64,000 nucleotides of DNA from AP-15 sp963789025 (GTDB lineage Bacteria; Pseudomonadota; Alphaproteobacteria; ATCC43930; CGMCC-115725), in NCBI GenBank assembly GCA_963789025.1, contig CAWBIT010000003.1, positions 868,001 to 932,000 of the forward strand, read 5' to 3'. Positions 27,335 through 36,337 of this stretch are shown here, one piece after another. The position numbers and the translations under genes were made by a program. How positions within the stretch are numbered: the stretch's first letter is position 1; each line of letters opens with the position of its first letter. Under the pieces are notes generated by a model. It searched no databases, was not told the DNA's origin, and saw nothing but the letters and a program-made list of their open reading frames with translations.

Positions 27335-28212
27335 CCGGGTGGCAAATCCGCCATTGCCGCGTCAATTGCCGCCGAACCTGGCATTGCGGTTTGAGCGCCG
27401 CGGGCGAGGCATGCAAGGCCCGCAGCGGCGCTGGCCCGTCGCAACGCGGCTTCGAGGCTCGCTCCCAAATCGAGCGCCGCCGCGAGAACCCCGACAAACG
27501 TGTCACCGGCGCCGGTCGTATCGACCGGGTCGATCGCGAGCGCCGGCAAATCGAGCCGGCCGCCATCGGCAAGAAACGCACTGGCTCCCGCCGCGCCGCG
27601 CGTCACTACGAGCCCTTGGCGCAGCCGGAGGGCAATTCCCATTGGATCAGACGACATCGTCGCGGCCTCGCTCTCGTTCGCGATAAGGAGATCGATTTCC
27701 GGCAACAGCGCGAGATCGATCGGCATTGCCGGCGCCAGGTTGAGCACGCATCTGCCGCCGCGTCTCCGGACGCGTCTGATCAGCCTTTGGGTTTCGCCGG
27801 GCGGGACTTCGAGCTGGGCGACGAGCGTTGTGTTGGCGTTGAGCAAATCCTCGGGCACCCAGTCGCACCGCACGCCCATATTGGCGCCGGAAGCCACTGC
27901 GATGATGTTCTCGCGCGCGGCCGACACCATGATCAAGGCGCAGCCAGTCGGAAGATCGAGGTCGCGCACCAAACGCGTATCGACGCCCTCGCCGCGGAGC
28001 GAACCGAGGGCGATCACGGCAAAGCTGTCGCGGCCGACCGCGCCCGCAAGCATAACATCGGCTCCGGCTCGGCGCGCCGCCAGCGCCTGATTGGCACCCT
28101 TACCGCCCGATAGGAGTTCATACGAGCCGCCCAGCACGGTCTCCCCGGGCTGGGGCAATTTTGGTACCGGGACGATAAGGTCGGCATTTATTGACCCAAA
28201 AGTCAGGATCAT
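27331..28212 (-). CDS. Ribokinase-type PfkB sugar kinase
   Basis: 293 residues starting MILTFGSINADLIVPVPKLP, with the sugar-binding GGKGANQALAARRAG and the PfkB catalytic signature DTTGAGDTFVGVLAA. A GAGG lies upstream of this ATG; the longer frame upstream is not homologous. RbsK-like kinases phosphorylate ribose or related sugars. It is divergent from an aldo/keto reductase of the sugar dehydrogenase type, suggesting a small sugar-use locus. Confidence 0.88.
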   Translation of the reverse strand: MILTFGSINADLIVPVPKLPQPGETVLGGSYELLSGGKGANQALAARRAGADVMLAGAVGRDSFAVIALGSLRGEGVDTRLVRDLDLPTGCALIMVSAARENIIAVASGANMGVRCDWVPEDLLNANTTLVAQLEVPPGETQRLIRRVRRRGGRCVLNLAPAMPIDLALLPEIDLLIANESEAATMSSDPMGIALRLRQGLVVTRGAAGASAFLADGGRLDLPALAIDPVDTTGAGDTFVGVLAAALDLGASLEAALRRASAAAGLACLARGAQTAMPGSAAIDAAMADLPPG

Positions 28213-28312
28213 GTGACAGCATCCCTCGCGGAGAGCGACCGGCTGGAACTCCGAGTACAGCGGCTGGTTGTAATCTGATATGACACCAAACCGCAGTGAC
28301 GGAGAAAGGCGT

Positions 28313-29317
28313 ATGGAGGGCTTCGAGACACGCCAAGTGGGGCGCACGCCCCTCAGATTGACGGTCCTCGGGCTCGGCACCGGAACCCTCGGGGGACACC
28401 GGATCCCGGTCACCCGAGGAGAAGGAGAGGCGGTTATAAAAGCTGCGTGGTCGGCCGGTGTTCGCTATTTCGACACTGCCCCATTTTACGGTTTCGGAAG
28501 GGCGTGCCGAATCGTCGGCGATGCCCTGCGCGAGTTGCCCCGCGAAGATTGGGTGCTGGCGACCAAGGCCGGGCGGTTGCTGCGACCGCAGACGAACCTT
28601 GGCGCCCCTGGTGCGCTGCGGCACCCAATGCCGTTCGAGGATGTCTTTGATTATTCCTATGACGGAATCATGCGTTCGTTCGAGGACAGCTTGCAACGCC
28701 TTGGCCTGGCACAGATCGACATCCTTTATGTTCATGACATCGGTGCGCGGCAGCACGGCAAAGACGCGCATCCCGGGATCATGCGTATCTTTCGCGACGG
28801 CGGATATCGCGCGCTCGAGCAATTGCGCTCATCGCGCCAGCTGGCGGCGATCGGGATCGGGGTCAACGAGTGGGAAGTTCTGCTCGAGGCGATCGACTGG
28901 GGTGATTGGGACGTCTTTCTTCTTGCCGGGCGGTATACACTCCTCGAGCAGACACCCGTCGATGAGCTGCTCTCCCAATGCCTGCGATCGGGTATCTCGG
29001 TCGTAATCGGGGCACCGTTCAATACCGGCGTTCTCGCCGGCCGCGATACTTGGAACTACCGACCGGCGCCTCCCGAGATCGTCGACCGGGTCAAAAGGAT
29101 AAGGGCAATCTGCGACAGTTATCAGGTGCCTCTTGTCGCCGCGGCTCTGCAGTTTCCACTCGCGCATCCAGCCGTCGCGGCGATCCTCCCCGGGCCGCGC
29201 AATGTGGATGAGTTCAAAGCTAACGCGAAGCTCTTGCAATACCCGATCCCGCCGGCCTTATGGACCGATTTGCGCAATGCCGACCTGCTCCATCCAGATG
29301 CGCCGACCCCGGCCTGA
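28313..29317 (+). CDS. Aldo/keto reductase, D-threo-aldose/L-fucose dehydrogenase type
   Basis: 334 residues; ATG with GGAG eight bases upstream was preferred over a start 11 codons earlier. Catalytic Asp and Tyr occur in RYFDTAPFYGFG, Lys in VLATKAGRLL, and His in DILYVHDIG. The long loop and ILPGPRNVDEFKAN match the L-galactose/fucose dehydrogenase and pyridoxal 4-dehydrogenase branch. Oxidises an aldose or pyridoxal; the exact substrate is open. Faces the ribokinase gene across 100 bp. Confidence 0.87.
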   Translation: MEGFETRQVGRTPLRLTVLGLGTGTLGGHRIPVTRGEGEAVIKAAWSAGVRYFDTAPFYGFGRACRIVGDALRELPREDWVLATKAGRLLRPQTNLGAPGALRHPMPFEDVFDYSYDGIMRSFEDSLQRLGLAQIDILYVHDIGARQHGKDAHPGIMRIFRDGGYRALEQLRSSRQLAAIGIGVNEWEVLLEAIDWGDWDVFLLAGRYTLLEQTPVDELLSQCLRSGISVVIGAPFNTGVLAGRDTWNYRPAPPEIVDRVKRIRAICDSYQVPLVAAALQFPLAHPAVAAILPGPRNVDEFKANAKLLQYPIPPALWTDLRNADLLHPDAPTPA

Positions 29318-29353
29318 TCGGAGGCACGCGCCGGCCGTATTGCCCACCTAAAC

Positions 29354-29746
29354 TCAATCCGACGACTCGATCCGCTCCATATCCTCGTCGCTGAACCCGA
29401 AATGGTGGCCGATCTCGTGGATCAGCACGTGCCGCACCAGATGCCTCAAATCCTCGCCGCTCTCGCACCAGTAGTCGAGTATCGGGCGGCGATAGAGAAA
29501 GATCACGTCGGGATCAGGCCGTGGGTCGCTGACGCTCTTGTGCGGCAGCGCCACACCCTGATAAAGGCCGAGAATTTCGAACGGGCTTTCGAGACCCATC
29601 GCCGCCTCGGTTTCCTCGTCGGGGAACTCCTCGACCCGGATCACGACGTGTCCGAGCTGGCGTTTCAACTGCCGCGGAATGGTTCCCAGCGCGCGTTCCG
29701 CTAAGGCCTCGATTTCGGCGAGCGATGGCGGCAGGCGGTCCGGCAT
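29354..29746 (-). CDS. Minimal zincin-like metallopeptidase family protein
   Basis: 130 residues; ATG with GGGAG seven bases upstream. The zinc motif is HVLIHEIGHHFGFSDEDME, preceded by PDVIFLYRRPILD, matching the small MMP-type zincins of actinobacteria and alphaproteobacteria. These are single-domain cytoplasmic proteins of unclear substrate. It is divergent from phhB with a 31-bp gap. Confidence 0.87.
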   Translation of the reverse strand: MPDRLPPSLAEIEALAERALGTIPRQLKRQLGHVVIRVEEFPDEETEAAMGLESPFEILGLYQGVALPHKSVSDPRPDPDVIFLYRRPILDYWCESGEDLRHLVRHVLIHEIGHHFGFSDEDMERIESSD

Positions 29747-29777
29747 GATATCACTCCCGCTATTGACGGAGGTTAGA

Positions 29778-30095
29778 ATGGCCGAAAGACTGGTCGGAGC
29801 ACAGCGCCACACCGCTCTGCAGGAGCTGCATGGCTGGGTCGAGGTCGACGACCGCGATGCCATCCGCAAGACCTACCATTTCGAGAACTTCTCCGAAGCG
29901 TGGGCCTTCATGTCGCGAATGGCGCTTCTGGCGGAAAAAATGGACCACCACCCCGAGCTGTTCAACGTCTACAACCGGGTGGAGGTGATTCTGTCGACGC
30001 ATGACGCGGGTGGGCTCAGCGAGCTCGACATCCGGCTGGCGCATGCGATCGATGAAATCGCCCCCGAAAGAGACCGCCGCCCGCCCCTGCCCTGA
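29778..30095 (+). CDS. phhB: 4a-hydroxytetrahydrobiopterin dehydratase
   Basis: 105 residues with a strong GGAGG five bases before the ATG. The active-site pattern KMDHHPELFNVYNRVEV and terminal GGLSELDIRLAHAID are the pterin carbinolamine dehydratase signature. Recycles the pterin cofactor of aromatic amino acid hydroxylases, although no hydroxylase gene lies in the window. Confidence 0.95.
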   Translation: MAERLVGAQRHTALQELHGWVEVDDRDAIRKTYHFENFSEAWAFMSRMALLAEKMDHHPELFNVYNRVEVILSTHDAGGLSELDIRLAHAIDEIAPERDRRPPLP

Positions 30096-30114
30096 GCGCG
30101 GCCGACCGTCGCCT

Positions 30115-30876
30115 TTAGCGCGGCGCCATGCGCAAGGCGCCGTCGAGCCGGATTACTTCGCCGTTGATCATCCGGTTCTGGCACAAGTGAAGGACCAGCG
30201 CGGCATATTCGGCTGGCCGGCCGAGCCGGCTCGGGAACGGAACGCTCGTGGCGAGGCTCTCCTGAACGTTCGGCGGCAATCCCTGCAGCATTGGCGTCTC
30301 GAAGAGACCCGGTGCGATCGCCACCACTCGCACCCCATAGCGCGCCAGTTCGCGCGCTGCCGGCAGGGTCAGCGAGACGATGCCGCCTTTCGAGGCGCTG
30401 TAAGCCGCTTGCCCGATCTGACCTTCATAGGCCGCGACCGAAGCGGTTGAGATAATGATGCCGCGCTCGCCGTCGGTCAGCGGGTCGAGTGTGGTCATGT
30501 CCGCCGCGGCGACCCGCAGGAGATTGAAGCTGCCGATCAGATTGACCTCGATGACGCGCCGAAACGCGTCGAGCGGCAGCGGGCCGTCGCGTCCGACGAT
30601 CCGCCCGGCGGTGCCGATGCCGGCGCAATTGACGGCGATGCGCGTCGGGCCATGCCGCTGGCGAGCTGCCGCGACGGCCGCTTCAACTGCTGTGGCGTCG
30701 GTCACATCGCAGCCGACGGCAAACGCGCCCGTTTCGCGCGCCGCGGCGGTCGCTGCCGCCTCGTTGACGTCTAAAATCGTAACCTTGACCCCTGCCGCGG
30801 TCAGCGCCTCTGCCGTTGCTCGACCGAGACCGGAGGCGCCGCCGCTGACGATTGCTGCCTGCCCCGCGATCTCCAT
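30115..30876 (-). CDS. Short-chain dehydrogenase, 3-hydroxyacyl-CoA dehydrogenase (HSD17B10-like)
   Basis: 253 residues. NAD motif SGGASGLGRATAE, then NCAGIGTAGR, Ser in IISTASVAAYEG and the catalytic pair YSASKGG. The residues GLFETPMLQGLPPNVQESL resemble human HSD17B10 and bacterial 3-hydroxy-2-methylbutyryl-CoA dehydrogenases, so fatty or branched-chain acyl-CoA oxidation is likely. It may be co-transcribed with the upstream DMT exporter (36-bp gap). Confidence 0.88.
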   Translation of the reverse strand: MEIAGQAAIVSGGASGLGRATAEALTAAGVKVTILDVNEAAATAAARETGAFAVGCDVTDATAVEAAVAAARQRHGPTRIAVNCAGIGTAGRIVGRDGPLPLDAFRRVIEVNLIGSFNLLRVAAADMTTLDPLTDGERGIIISTASVAAYEGQIGQAAYSASKGGIVSLTLPAARELARYGVRVVAIAPGLFETPMLQGLPPNVQESLATSVPFPSRLGRPAEYAALVLHLCQNRMINGEVIRLDGALRMAPR

Positions 30877-30912
30877 GCGCTCCTCCTACCAATGATTCCG
30901 CGCCGGGAAACA

Positions 30913-31860
30913 TTATCGGCGAGGCGACCTCGGTGCACGCCCCTCGCCGCGGCGCGACAGCCTGGCGAGCCGGGCCTCGCGATAGGCGACGTAAACCGAC
31001 GATCCGGCGATGATGGCGGCTCCTACCCAGGTCCACACATCGGTCACCTCGCCGAACCACAGAAAGCCGATCAGCGCCGCAAACGGCAGACGGGCAAACT
31101 CGAAGGGCGCGCAGGCGCTGGCATCGGCCGTCGCGAGTGCCCGCGCAACCGAAAGATGCGCGATCGTGCCGAGGCCGCCGAGCCCGACGAGCGCGCCGAA
31201 GGCCGACGGGTCCGGCCATCGCCAGACGAACAAGGCCGGGATCAGCGACAACGGCGTCAGGTAGATCATGAACATGGCGACGATTCTGCCCGGCGGCTCG
31301 GTACGCGCAAGAAATTTGACGGTGATGTTGTTCATCGCCGCGCTCGCCGCCGACAGCAGCAGGATCAAGAGGTTCGCATCGAGCCGCTCGGCGCCCGGCC
31401 GCATGATCACGAGCACGCCGACAAAGCCAATGACGACCGCGCTCCAGCGCCGCAGCCGCACGTCCTCGTGCAGGACGAACACTGCCGCTATCGTGGCGAA
31501 GAGGGGGGCAGTGAAGTTGACGGCGGTCGCAGTCGCCAATGGCACGACGGTGATCCCATAGAACCAGGTCACCATCGAGACGAGGCCCACCGCCCCGCGC
31601 AGCAGGTAAAAACCAGCGTTGCGGCTGCGCAACAGAACTGGGCCGCCCTTGATGATCCAGGGAAGCACGAGCACGAGCCCGAAGAAGCAACGAAAGAACG
31701 CGACCTCGAGCGGATGTATCGACTGCGCCGCCACGCGTATCAACACGTTCATCATCACCGCGCAGATTCCGCTGAGCAGAATCCACAGCGCGGCGCGGGT
31801 AGTCGGCGCGAACCGGGGCGCGGTCAAGGTGGAAGGCCGCCGCTCGCCATCGTCAGGCAC
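30913..31860 (-). CDS. DMT-superfamily permease (EamA)
   Basis: About 315 residues with ten hydrophobic segments forming two EamA repeats (WILLSGICAVMMNVLIRVAA; FARLPFAALIGFLWFGEV). Probably a drug/metabolite exporter. The GTG at 31860 is chosen because the longer frame upstream runs antisense-like through the PagL gene and is not hydrophobic. Substrate unknown. Confidence 0.82.
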   Translation of the reverse strand: MPDDGERRPSTLTAPRFAPTTRAALWILLSGICAVMMNVLIRVAAQSIHPLEVAFFRCFFGLVLVLPWIIKGGPVLLRSRNAGFYLLRGAVGLVSMVTWFYGITVVPLATATAVNFTAPLFATIAAVFVLHEDVRLRRWSAVVIGFVGVLVIMRPGAERLDANLLILLLSAASAAMNNITVKFLARTEPPGRIVAMFMIYLTPLSLIPALFVWRWPDPSAFGALVGLGGLGTIAHLSVARALATADASACAPFEFARLPFAALIGFLWFGEVTDVWTWVGAAIIAGSSVYVAYREARLARLSRRGEGRAPRSPRR

Positions 31861-31870
31861 CGCTACAGGA

Positions 31871-32428
31871 TCAGCGCAGCGGCACCGTGAGGACGACGGT
31901 GGCCAATTCCACCCCCGGGTTTTGTTTTCCGATGCCGGCGTTTGACATGTGATAAAAGCCGACCCCAAGGCGGGTCAAATTGTCGAAGCGATAGTCGAAT
32001 TCCGCGCCGGTGCGGAATTCGGTGTGAGCCCCGAGGTCGATGCCGCTGCCGTGCTCGAAGTACCCAACTGCAGCAGTCGGCGTGATTACCCATTTGCCGG
32101 CGAAGTTGATGTCAAATCCGAAGCCCCCATAGCCGTAAAAGGCACCCCGGCCCGTGCCCATAGCGCCGATGAAGGGGGCAACAATCCACAGCACATCGCC
32201 GAAGCGATACTCGCCCAGCACCAATCCCCTGGTCCCAGCGCCCGGTTTCTTGTTGTCGGGCAGAACATCGAATGCGCCGCTGCCGAGCGCGACGCGCGGC
32301 GGGTCGGCAGGCGAGCCCAGAGTGACTAGCGAACCCAAAGTGATTTGGGCGGATGCTGGGTGCGATACCGCAATGCCCCACGCCAGGAGCAAGAGCATTC
32401 CGCTCCGGTATATGAGTGTCTTGCTCAT
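31871..32428 (-). CDS. PagL-like lipid A 3-O-deacylase
   Basis: 185 residues; ATG with GGGGGAG three bases upstream. Signal peptide ends at ASA (~residue 27). The C-terminal strand has the PagL catalytic set HMSNAGIGKQNPGVE: His, Ser at +2 and Glu at +14, as in Pseudomonas PagL. Glycine-rich strands (AFYGYGGFGFDINFAGKW) fit an 8-stranded outer-membrane barrel. Would remove the 3-O acyl chain of lipid A. Confidence 0.85.
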   Translation of the reverse strand: MSKTLIYRSGMLLLLAWGIAVSHPASAQITLGSLVTLGSPADPPRVALGSGAFDVLPDNKKPGAGTRGLVLGEYRFGDVLWIVAPFIGAMGTGRGAFYGYGGFGFDINFAGKWVITPTAAVGYFEHGSGIDLGAHTEFRTGAEFDYRFDNLTRLGVGFYHMSNAGIGKQNPGVELATVVLTVPLR

Positions 32429-32525
32429 GTTCTCCCCCGCCTCGATCCCGCGACGGCTGCGATTTGCCGACGCTATCCTAAAAGGCAAATTGTGCTTCGC
32501 AAGTGGCAACCATCAAGCGGCAAAC

Positions 32526-33476
32526 TCAGATCCGCTTCATCCGTTCCGTCGCAAGGATTAGCTGCTCGCGAATTCCGGGCTCCATCGCCGAATGCCCAGC
32601 ATCGGGAACGATTACATACTCCGCTTCGGGCCAAGCCCGCACTAGTTCGTCGGCGCTGCCGACCGGACAGACCATATCGTAGCGGCCCTGCACGATGGCG
32701 GCCGGCAAATGCCGGATTTGCCCGACACGGTCGATCAGATCACATTCGCCGGTGAACAGATGACGACTGAAGAAATGCGCTTCGATTCGCGCCAGGCCGA
32801 GAGCGAGCCGGTCCTGGCTGAACGCGGCCACCGTCTCGGGATTGGGCAACAAGGTCGAGCAAGCGCCCTCGTAGATGCTCCAGGCGCGCGCCGCCGGCAT
32901 GTGGACGCGCGGGTCCGGGTCTCGCAAGCGCCGGTAATAGGCGGCGAGAATGTCGCTGCGCTCGGCCTCGGGGAGAAATCCCGAAAAGGCGCGCCATGCC
33001 TCGGGAAACACTCTGCGAATACCGTAAAGAAACCACTCGATCTCCTCGCGCCGGCACAGAAAGATGCCGCGCAGCACGAGCCCGACACAGCGAAGCGGGT
33101 GGGTCTCGGCGTAATGCAGCGCCAATGTCGATCCCCAGGACCCGCCAAATACCAGCCATTTGTCGATGCTCAGCGAGGAGCGCAGATGTTCGATATCGGC
33201 CACGAGATGGGCCGGCGTGTTGTCGGCGATCTCGCCGAGCGGCGTCGATCGGCCGGCGCCGCGCTGATCGAAAATCACGATCCGCCAGTATTCGGGATCG
33301 AAAAACCGCCGATGCACCGGCGTCGCGCCGGCGCCGGGACCGCCGTGCAGAAACAGCGCCGGGACACCGCGCGGATTACCCGACTGCTCCCAATACATCG
33401 TGTGGCGGGCATCGAGCCGCAGAGTGCCCGTGCGGTAGGGCTCGATCGGCGGGAACAGATCGCGGCGGCTGATCAT
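32526..33476 (-). CDS. pip: Proline iminopeptidase
   Basis: 316 residues of alpha/beta hydrolase. Oxyanion segment LHGGPGAGATPVHRRFFDP, DQRGAGRSTP, nucleophile in FGGSWGSTLAL, acid in VQGRYDMVCP and His in PDAGHSA. Family S33 enzyme that removes N-terminal proline. All catalytic residues present and length typical. Confidence 0.94.
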   Translation of the reverse strand: MISRRDLFPPIEPYRTGTLRLDARHTMYWEQSGNPRGVPALFLHGGPGAGATPVHRRFFDPEYWRIVIFDQRGAGRSTPLGEIADNTPAHLVADIEHLRSSLSIDKWLVFGGSWGSTLALHYAETHPLRCVGLVLRGIFLCRREEIEWFLYGIRRVFPEAWRAFSGFLPEAERSDILAAYYRRLRDPDPRVHMPAARAWSIYEGACSTLLPNPETVAAFSQDRLALGLARIEAHFFSRHLFTGECDLIDRVGQIRHLPAAIVQGRYDMVCPVGSADELVRAWPEAEYVIVPDAGHSAMEPGIREQLILATERMKRI

Positions 33477-33624
33477 CAGAGAGCAGTGTAAGAGGCCCTG
33501 CGCCGATCACCTAGCCTCAACGCGGGCAGTGGCGATCAGGGTCCCGACGTTGAGAGGCCCTTGCACCGAGCCCACCGCTAGCTATATTCTGTCGATCGAT
33601 GGATTGACGGAGTATCGTGAGACT

Positions 33625-34011
33625 TTGAACGCACCGCCGGCGCATAGCGGGCATCCGTTCCGTCCTCCAGTTCACCTCCCATCGCGGGCGCAGATCGAAG
33701 CCGCTGCCGAGATGTTCGCGGCGCTCGCCAACTCAGAACGGCTGCGGCTTCTGCTGCGCCTCGCAGAGGGCGAGGCGTGCGTATCGGAGTTGGCTGAATA
33801 CGAGGGCGAGAAGATCACCACCGTGTCGGCACGTCTGAAGACGCTATTTACGGTGCGTTTGGTCAAGCGGCGGCGCGAGGCCAAACATATCTTCTATGCC
33901 CTTGCCGACGAGCACGTGCTGCCGTTGGTCCGCAACGCTATCGACCACGCGGCCGAGGGCCGCACCGCCATGTCCGCGGATCCTGGACAAGGAAAGGAAG
34001 ATCCCCGATGA
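33625..34011 (+). CDS. ArsR/SmtB-family metal-responsive regulator
   Basis: About 128 residues. Helix-turn-helix region CVSELAEYEGEKITTVSARL followed by the wing KRRREAKHIFYAL. The start is uncertain: a TTG at 33625 with GGAG about 13 bases upstream is used; longer in-frame starts exist upstream. Its stop overlaps the His-rich protein gene by 4 bp, so the regulator very likely controls that gene in response to a metal such as zinc. Confidence 0.82.
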   Translation: MNAPPAHSGHPFRPPVHLPSRAQIEAAAEMFAALANSERLRLLLRLAEGEACVSELAEYEGEKITTVSARLKTLFTVRLVKRRREAKHIFYALADEHVLPLVRNAIDHAAEGRTAMSADPGQGKEDPR

Positions 34012-34361
34012 CTACTTGCTCCTCGCCCAACCATCCGGACCACGCTCACCAACACGGTCCGGGTTGCGGGCACTCCGCCGTGCGACACAGCGGGCACGTC
34101 GACTACTTACATGATGGCCACCTCCACCATCTGCATGGAGATCATGTCGACGAGCACGTGATCGACGTCTCCACCGACAACCCCGATCGCTGCACCTCGG
34201 ATCATCGCTGCGGTGGTCATGAGTCCGGCCATGTCCACGGCCCTGGCTGCGGTCACGAGGCAGTCCCCCACGGCAACCACCTGGACTACCGCGTCGGCGG
34301 CCACCTCCATCATCCGCACGGCGATCATTGCGACGACCACGGTCCGCTGGCGGCCGCCTGA
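34008..34361 (+). CDS. His-rich metal-binding protein
   Basis: 117 residues, of which about a quarter are His. Two similar halves each contain HGPGCGH, a GH-DY segment and HLHH-HGDH, so the protein is an internal duplication. Homologues are widespread in proteobacteria, often misnamed zinc permease, although there is no membrane segment. Coupled to an ArsR/SmtB regulator through ATGA, it probably buffers zinc or a similar ion in the cytoplasm. Confidence 0.85.
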   Translation: MTTCSSPNHPDHAHQHGPGCGHSAVRHSGHVDYLHDGHLHHLHGDHVDEHVIDVSTDNPDRCTSDHRCGGHESGHVHGPGCGHEAVPHGNHLDYRVGGHLHHPHGDHCDDHGPLAAA

Positions 34362-34460
34362 AATCCGCAAAGCGCTCAAGGGGTCGAACGCCGACGCTCG
34401 GCGTGCCGCCCCACGCGCTCTCCCGATTCTATACGCGGCGACAAAGGGGCGTGGTCGATC

Positions 34461-35090
34461 CTAACCTGTCGCAAGGCCGCGTTGATCAGAATGACCACAC
34501 ACGATTTTCTCGGGCCATATCAACTCTTCGCGCGATCCGAAAACCTCTCGCACAGTAGAGAGGATGATCCATACCGCTATAATGCCCGCGACGCTCGGAT
34601 CGAAAATCGATCGCCCTGTAAAGATTACTAAAAATCCGGCAACCACAGGAGCGAGAGAGACGTAAACGTCACCCATATTGTGAATATAAGCCAGACGGAT
34701 CGCAGGGTTGTTGCGTCCTGGCTCCCAAAGAAACCAGGCCACGCCCCAATTCGCGGCGGCAGCCGCAATTCCCACCAGTAGCGGGATCGCCCCTTGAACG
34801 GGAATAGGGTTCTGAAAACGCTCCACGGCCTGCCATGCGAGAAGGCTACTGATCACAATCAAGCCAAGTGAGTTGAAGAGATTGGCAGTGCGCAGAAGAT
34901 TTCGCGATACGCTCTGTGAAAGGACGAAGGCTAAATAGAGAAAAATGAGCGCCATCTCATCGGACAAGTTGTGGATAGCGTCCATCATGAGGCTCAGGCT
35001 GTGGGCTTCAAATCCGGCCACGGCTTCCACAGCAGAAATTGCCATATTGAGTGCGGTTGCCGCCGCGAGGGCTTTTCGGTAGTGGGCCAT
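34461..35090 (-). CDS. Cation diffusion facilitator without C-terminal domain
   Basis: 209 residues with about five or six membrane segments. Metal-site residues occur in DAIHNLSDEMAL (helix 2) and YIHNMGDVYVSL (helix 5), the pattern of zinc-type CDF exporters. The usual cytoplasmic metallochaperone-like domain is missing. It converges with the His-rich protein gene; together they look like a small metal-homeostasis locus. Confidence 0.83.
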   Translation of the reverse strand: MAHYRKALAAATALNMAISAVEAVAGFEAHSLSLMMDAIHNLSDEMALIFLYLAFVLSQSVSRNLLRTANLFNSLGLIVISSLLAWQAVERFQNPIPVQGAIPLLVGIAAAAANWGVAWFLWEPGRNNPAIRLAYIHNMGDVYVSLAPVVAGFLVIFTGRSIFDPSVAGIIAVWIILSTVREVFGSREELIWPEKIVCGHSDQRGLATG

Positions 35091-35156
35091 CAGTCTTCGT
35101 TTTGGGATTTCGCCGCAGCGATCTTTCTCAGGTTCTCCTCGAACCCGGGTGACCGG

Positions 35157-35441
35157 CTAACGGCTTACGATAACCGGGCAGCCGCAGATCGGGCACGTTG
35201 CACCAAGCGAATTGACGGCGGGCTCTTTTGCCAGCTGCGCCTGCAATTGCGCGACCAAAGCTGCGTGGTCCGCAGGACCGCCGCAACGGTTGGCGAGAGC
35301 CACCCCGAGAGGGCTCTCGGGGGCGATCTCTTCGATCTGCCATGCTCCGGCGGATCGCGCGGCCATAAGAGCGGCTCCGGCTCCGACCCAAGCGGCAGCG
35401 GAGCGCAACAGATGGCGTCGTCCCCGCGCAAAATCACTCAC
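35157..35441 (-). CDS. Small Tat-exported Cys-motif protein
   Basis: 94 residues. GTG start with AGGAGG eight bases upstream. The N-terminus ARGRRHLLRSAAAWVGAG is a twin-arginine signal, ending near SAGA. The mature part ends GATCPICGCPVIVSR, a CxxCxC cluster suited to metal binding. No named family recognised. Position next to the CDF and His-rich genes suggests a periplasmic metal role. Confidence 0.65.
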   Translation of the reverse strand: MSDFARGRRHLLRSAAAWVGAGAALMAARSAGAWQIEEIAPESPLGVALANRCGGPADHAALVAQLQAQLAKEPAVNSLGATCPICGCPVIVSR

Positions 35442-35476
35442 TTTCCGATCCTCCTGCGTTTCGAACCTACTGCAGT

Positions 35477-36226
35477 CTAGCGCGCATTTAGCAACGACAC
35501 CCGCTTTTCGCCGGCCGGTCCTGCGACGTCGATTTCTTTTGCCAGCTTTTGCGCCATCGCGTCGGCAAACGAATTGAAGTCCTGGACGACCAGCAGGAAG
35601 GAGTTGGTTCCGCCGATCACGTTCTGCCGATAATAAAGCGGCAGGCCGCCGGGCGGCTGCGTGTGGGCGGAGTAGCCCAAATTCGGCTTGTCGTTGATGA
35701 TCGCCAGCCCGTTGATGGTGACCCCTTGGGAGACCGCCTGATCCCGGGCCTCGGTGACCGCGCGGCCCGAATTGTTGGTGCCGTCGCCCGAGATGTCGAG
35801 GATGCGCCGCTTGGCCTGCCATTTCGATTTGGCGAAATGCGCCATCGCGAAATCAATGGCGGCGCTTATCGAAGTGCGGCCCATAAATGACCGCGGCGCC
35901 GCGAGCATCGCGGCGGCCATGCTGCCGGCGTCTTCCTCGTCGCGTATTTCGGTCCAATCGACCACGACCTGCTGATCCTCGTCCCCCGACCACTCGATGA
36001 AACTCACGCCGATCGCCGCGCCCGGGCGACCGTGAATGGCCGCGAGCACGCGCGGATCGCTCAGCGCCGCGGCGTAGCCCTTGCGTTGCAGATCGAACTC
36101 GGCGTCGTCGATGCTGCGCGAAACATCGGCGGCCAGGATCACCTCGAGGTCTACGCCGGCGCTTCGCGCTTCCCCGGTGACGGAAAAGAACGCCAATAAC
36201 ACGCTCGCGACGAGGGCCCCTCTCAT
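35477..36226 (-). CDS. Secreted VWA-like protein (DUF1194)
   Basis: 249 residues with a signal peptide (1-23) and the MIDAS start VILAADVSRSIDDAEF, then FMGRTSISAAIDFAM and ILDISGDGTNNSGR. This matches DUF1194, a periplasmic von Willebrand A-like family of unknown role. Its 5' leader is a near copy of the sequence at 36675-36744. Confidence 0.88.
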   Translation of the reverse strand: MRGALVASVLLAFFSVTGEARSAGVDLEVILAADVSRSIDDAEFDLQRKGYAAALSDPRVLAAIHGRPGAAIGVSFIEWSGDEDQQVVVDWTEIRDEEDAGSMAAAMLAAPRSFMGRTSISAAIDFAMAHFAKSKWQAKRRILDISGDGTNNSGRAVTEARDQAVSQGVTINGLAIINDKPNLGYSAHTQPPGGLPLYYRQNVIGGTNSFLLVVQDFNSFADAMAQKLAKEIDVAGPAGEKRVSLLNAR

Positions 36227-36293
36227 CGGACTTTCTCCCTAACGGCGTTTTCAGGATAAGACCAGACCTCGTTCTCGGGAAAGAGGTTCGCAC
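36226..36293 (-). repeat. Duplicated 5' leader, copy 1 (before DUF1194 gene)
   Basis: Read on the plus strand it contains GGATAAGACCAGACCTCG, then a purine-rich stretch and AGAGGTTCGCA; CATCGGACTT lies at the start codon. The same succession recurs at 36675-36744. Both copies end at an ATGAG start codon, so they look like duplicated promoters or operators. Confidence 0.7.
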
Positions 36294-36337
36294 ACTCCAC
36301 GGTACGTCACAGCGGTCTTGTTACGGGCATGCGGGGG

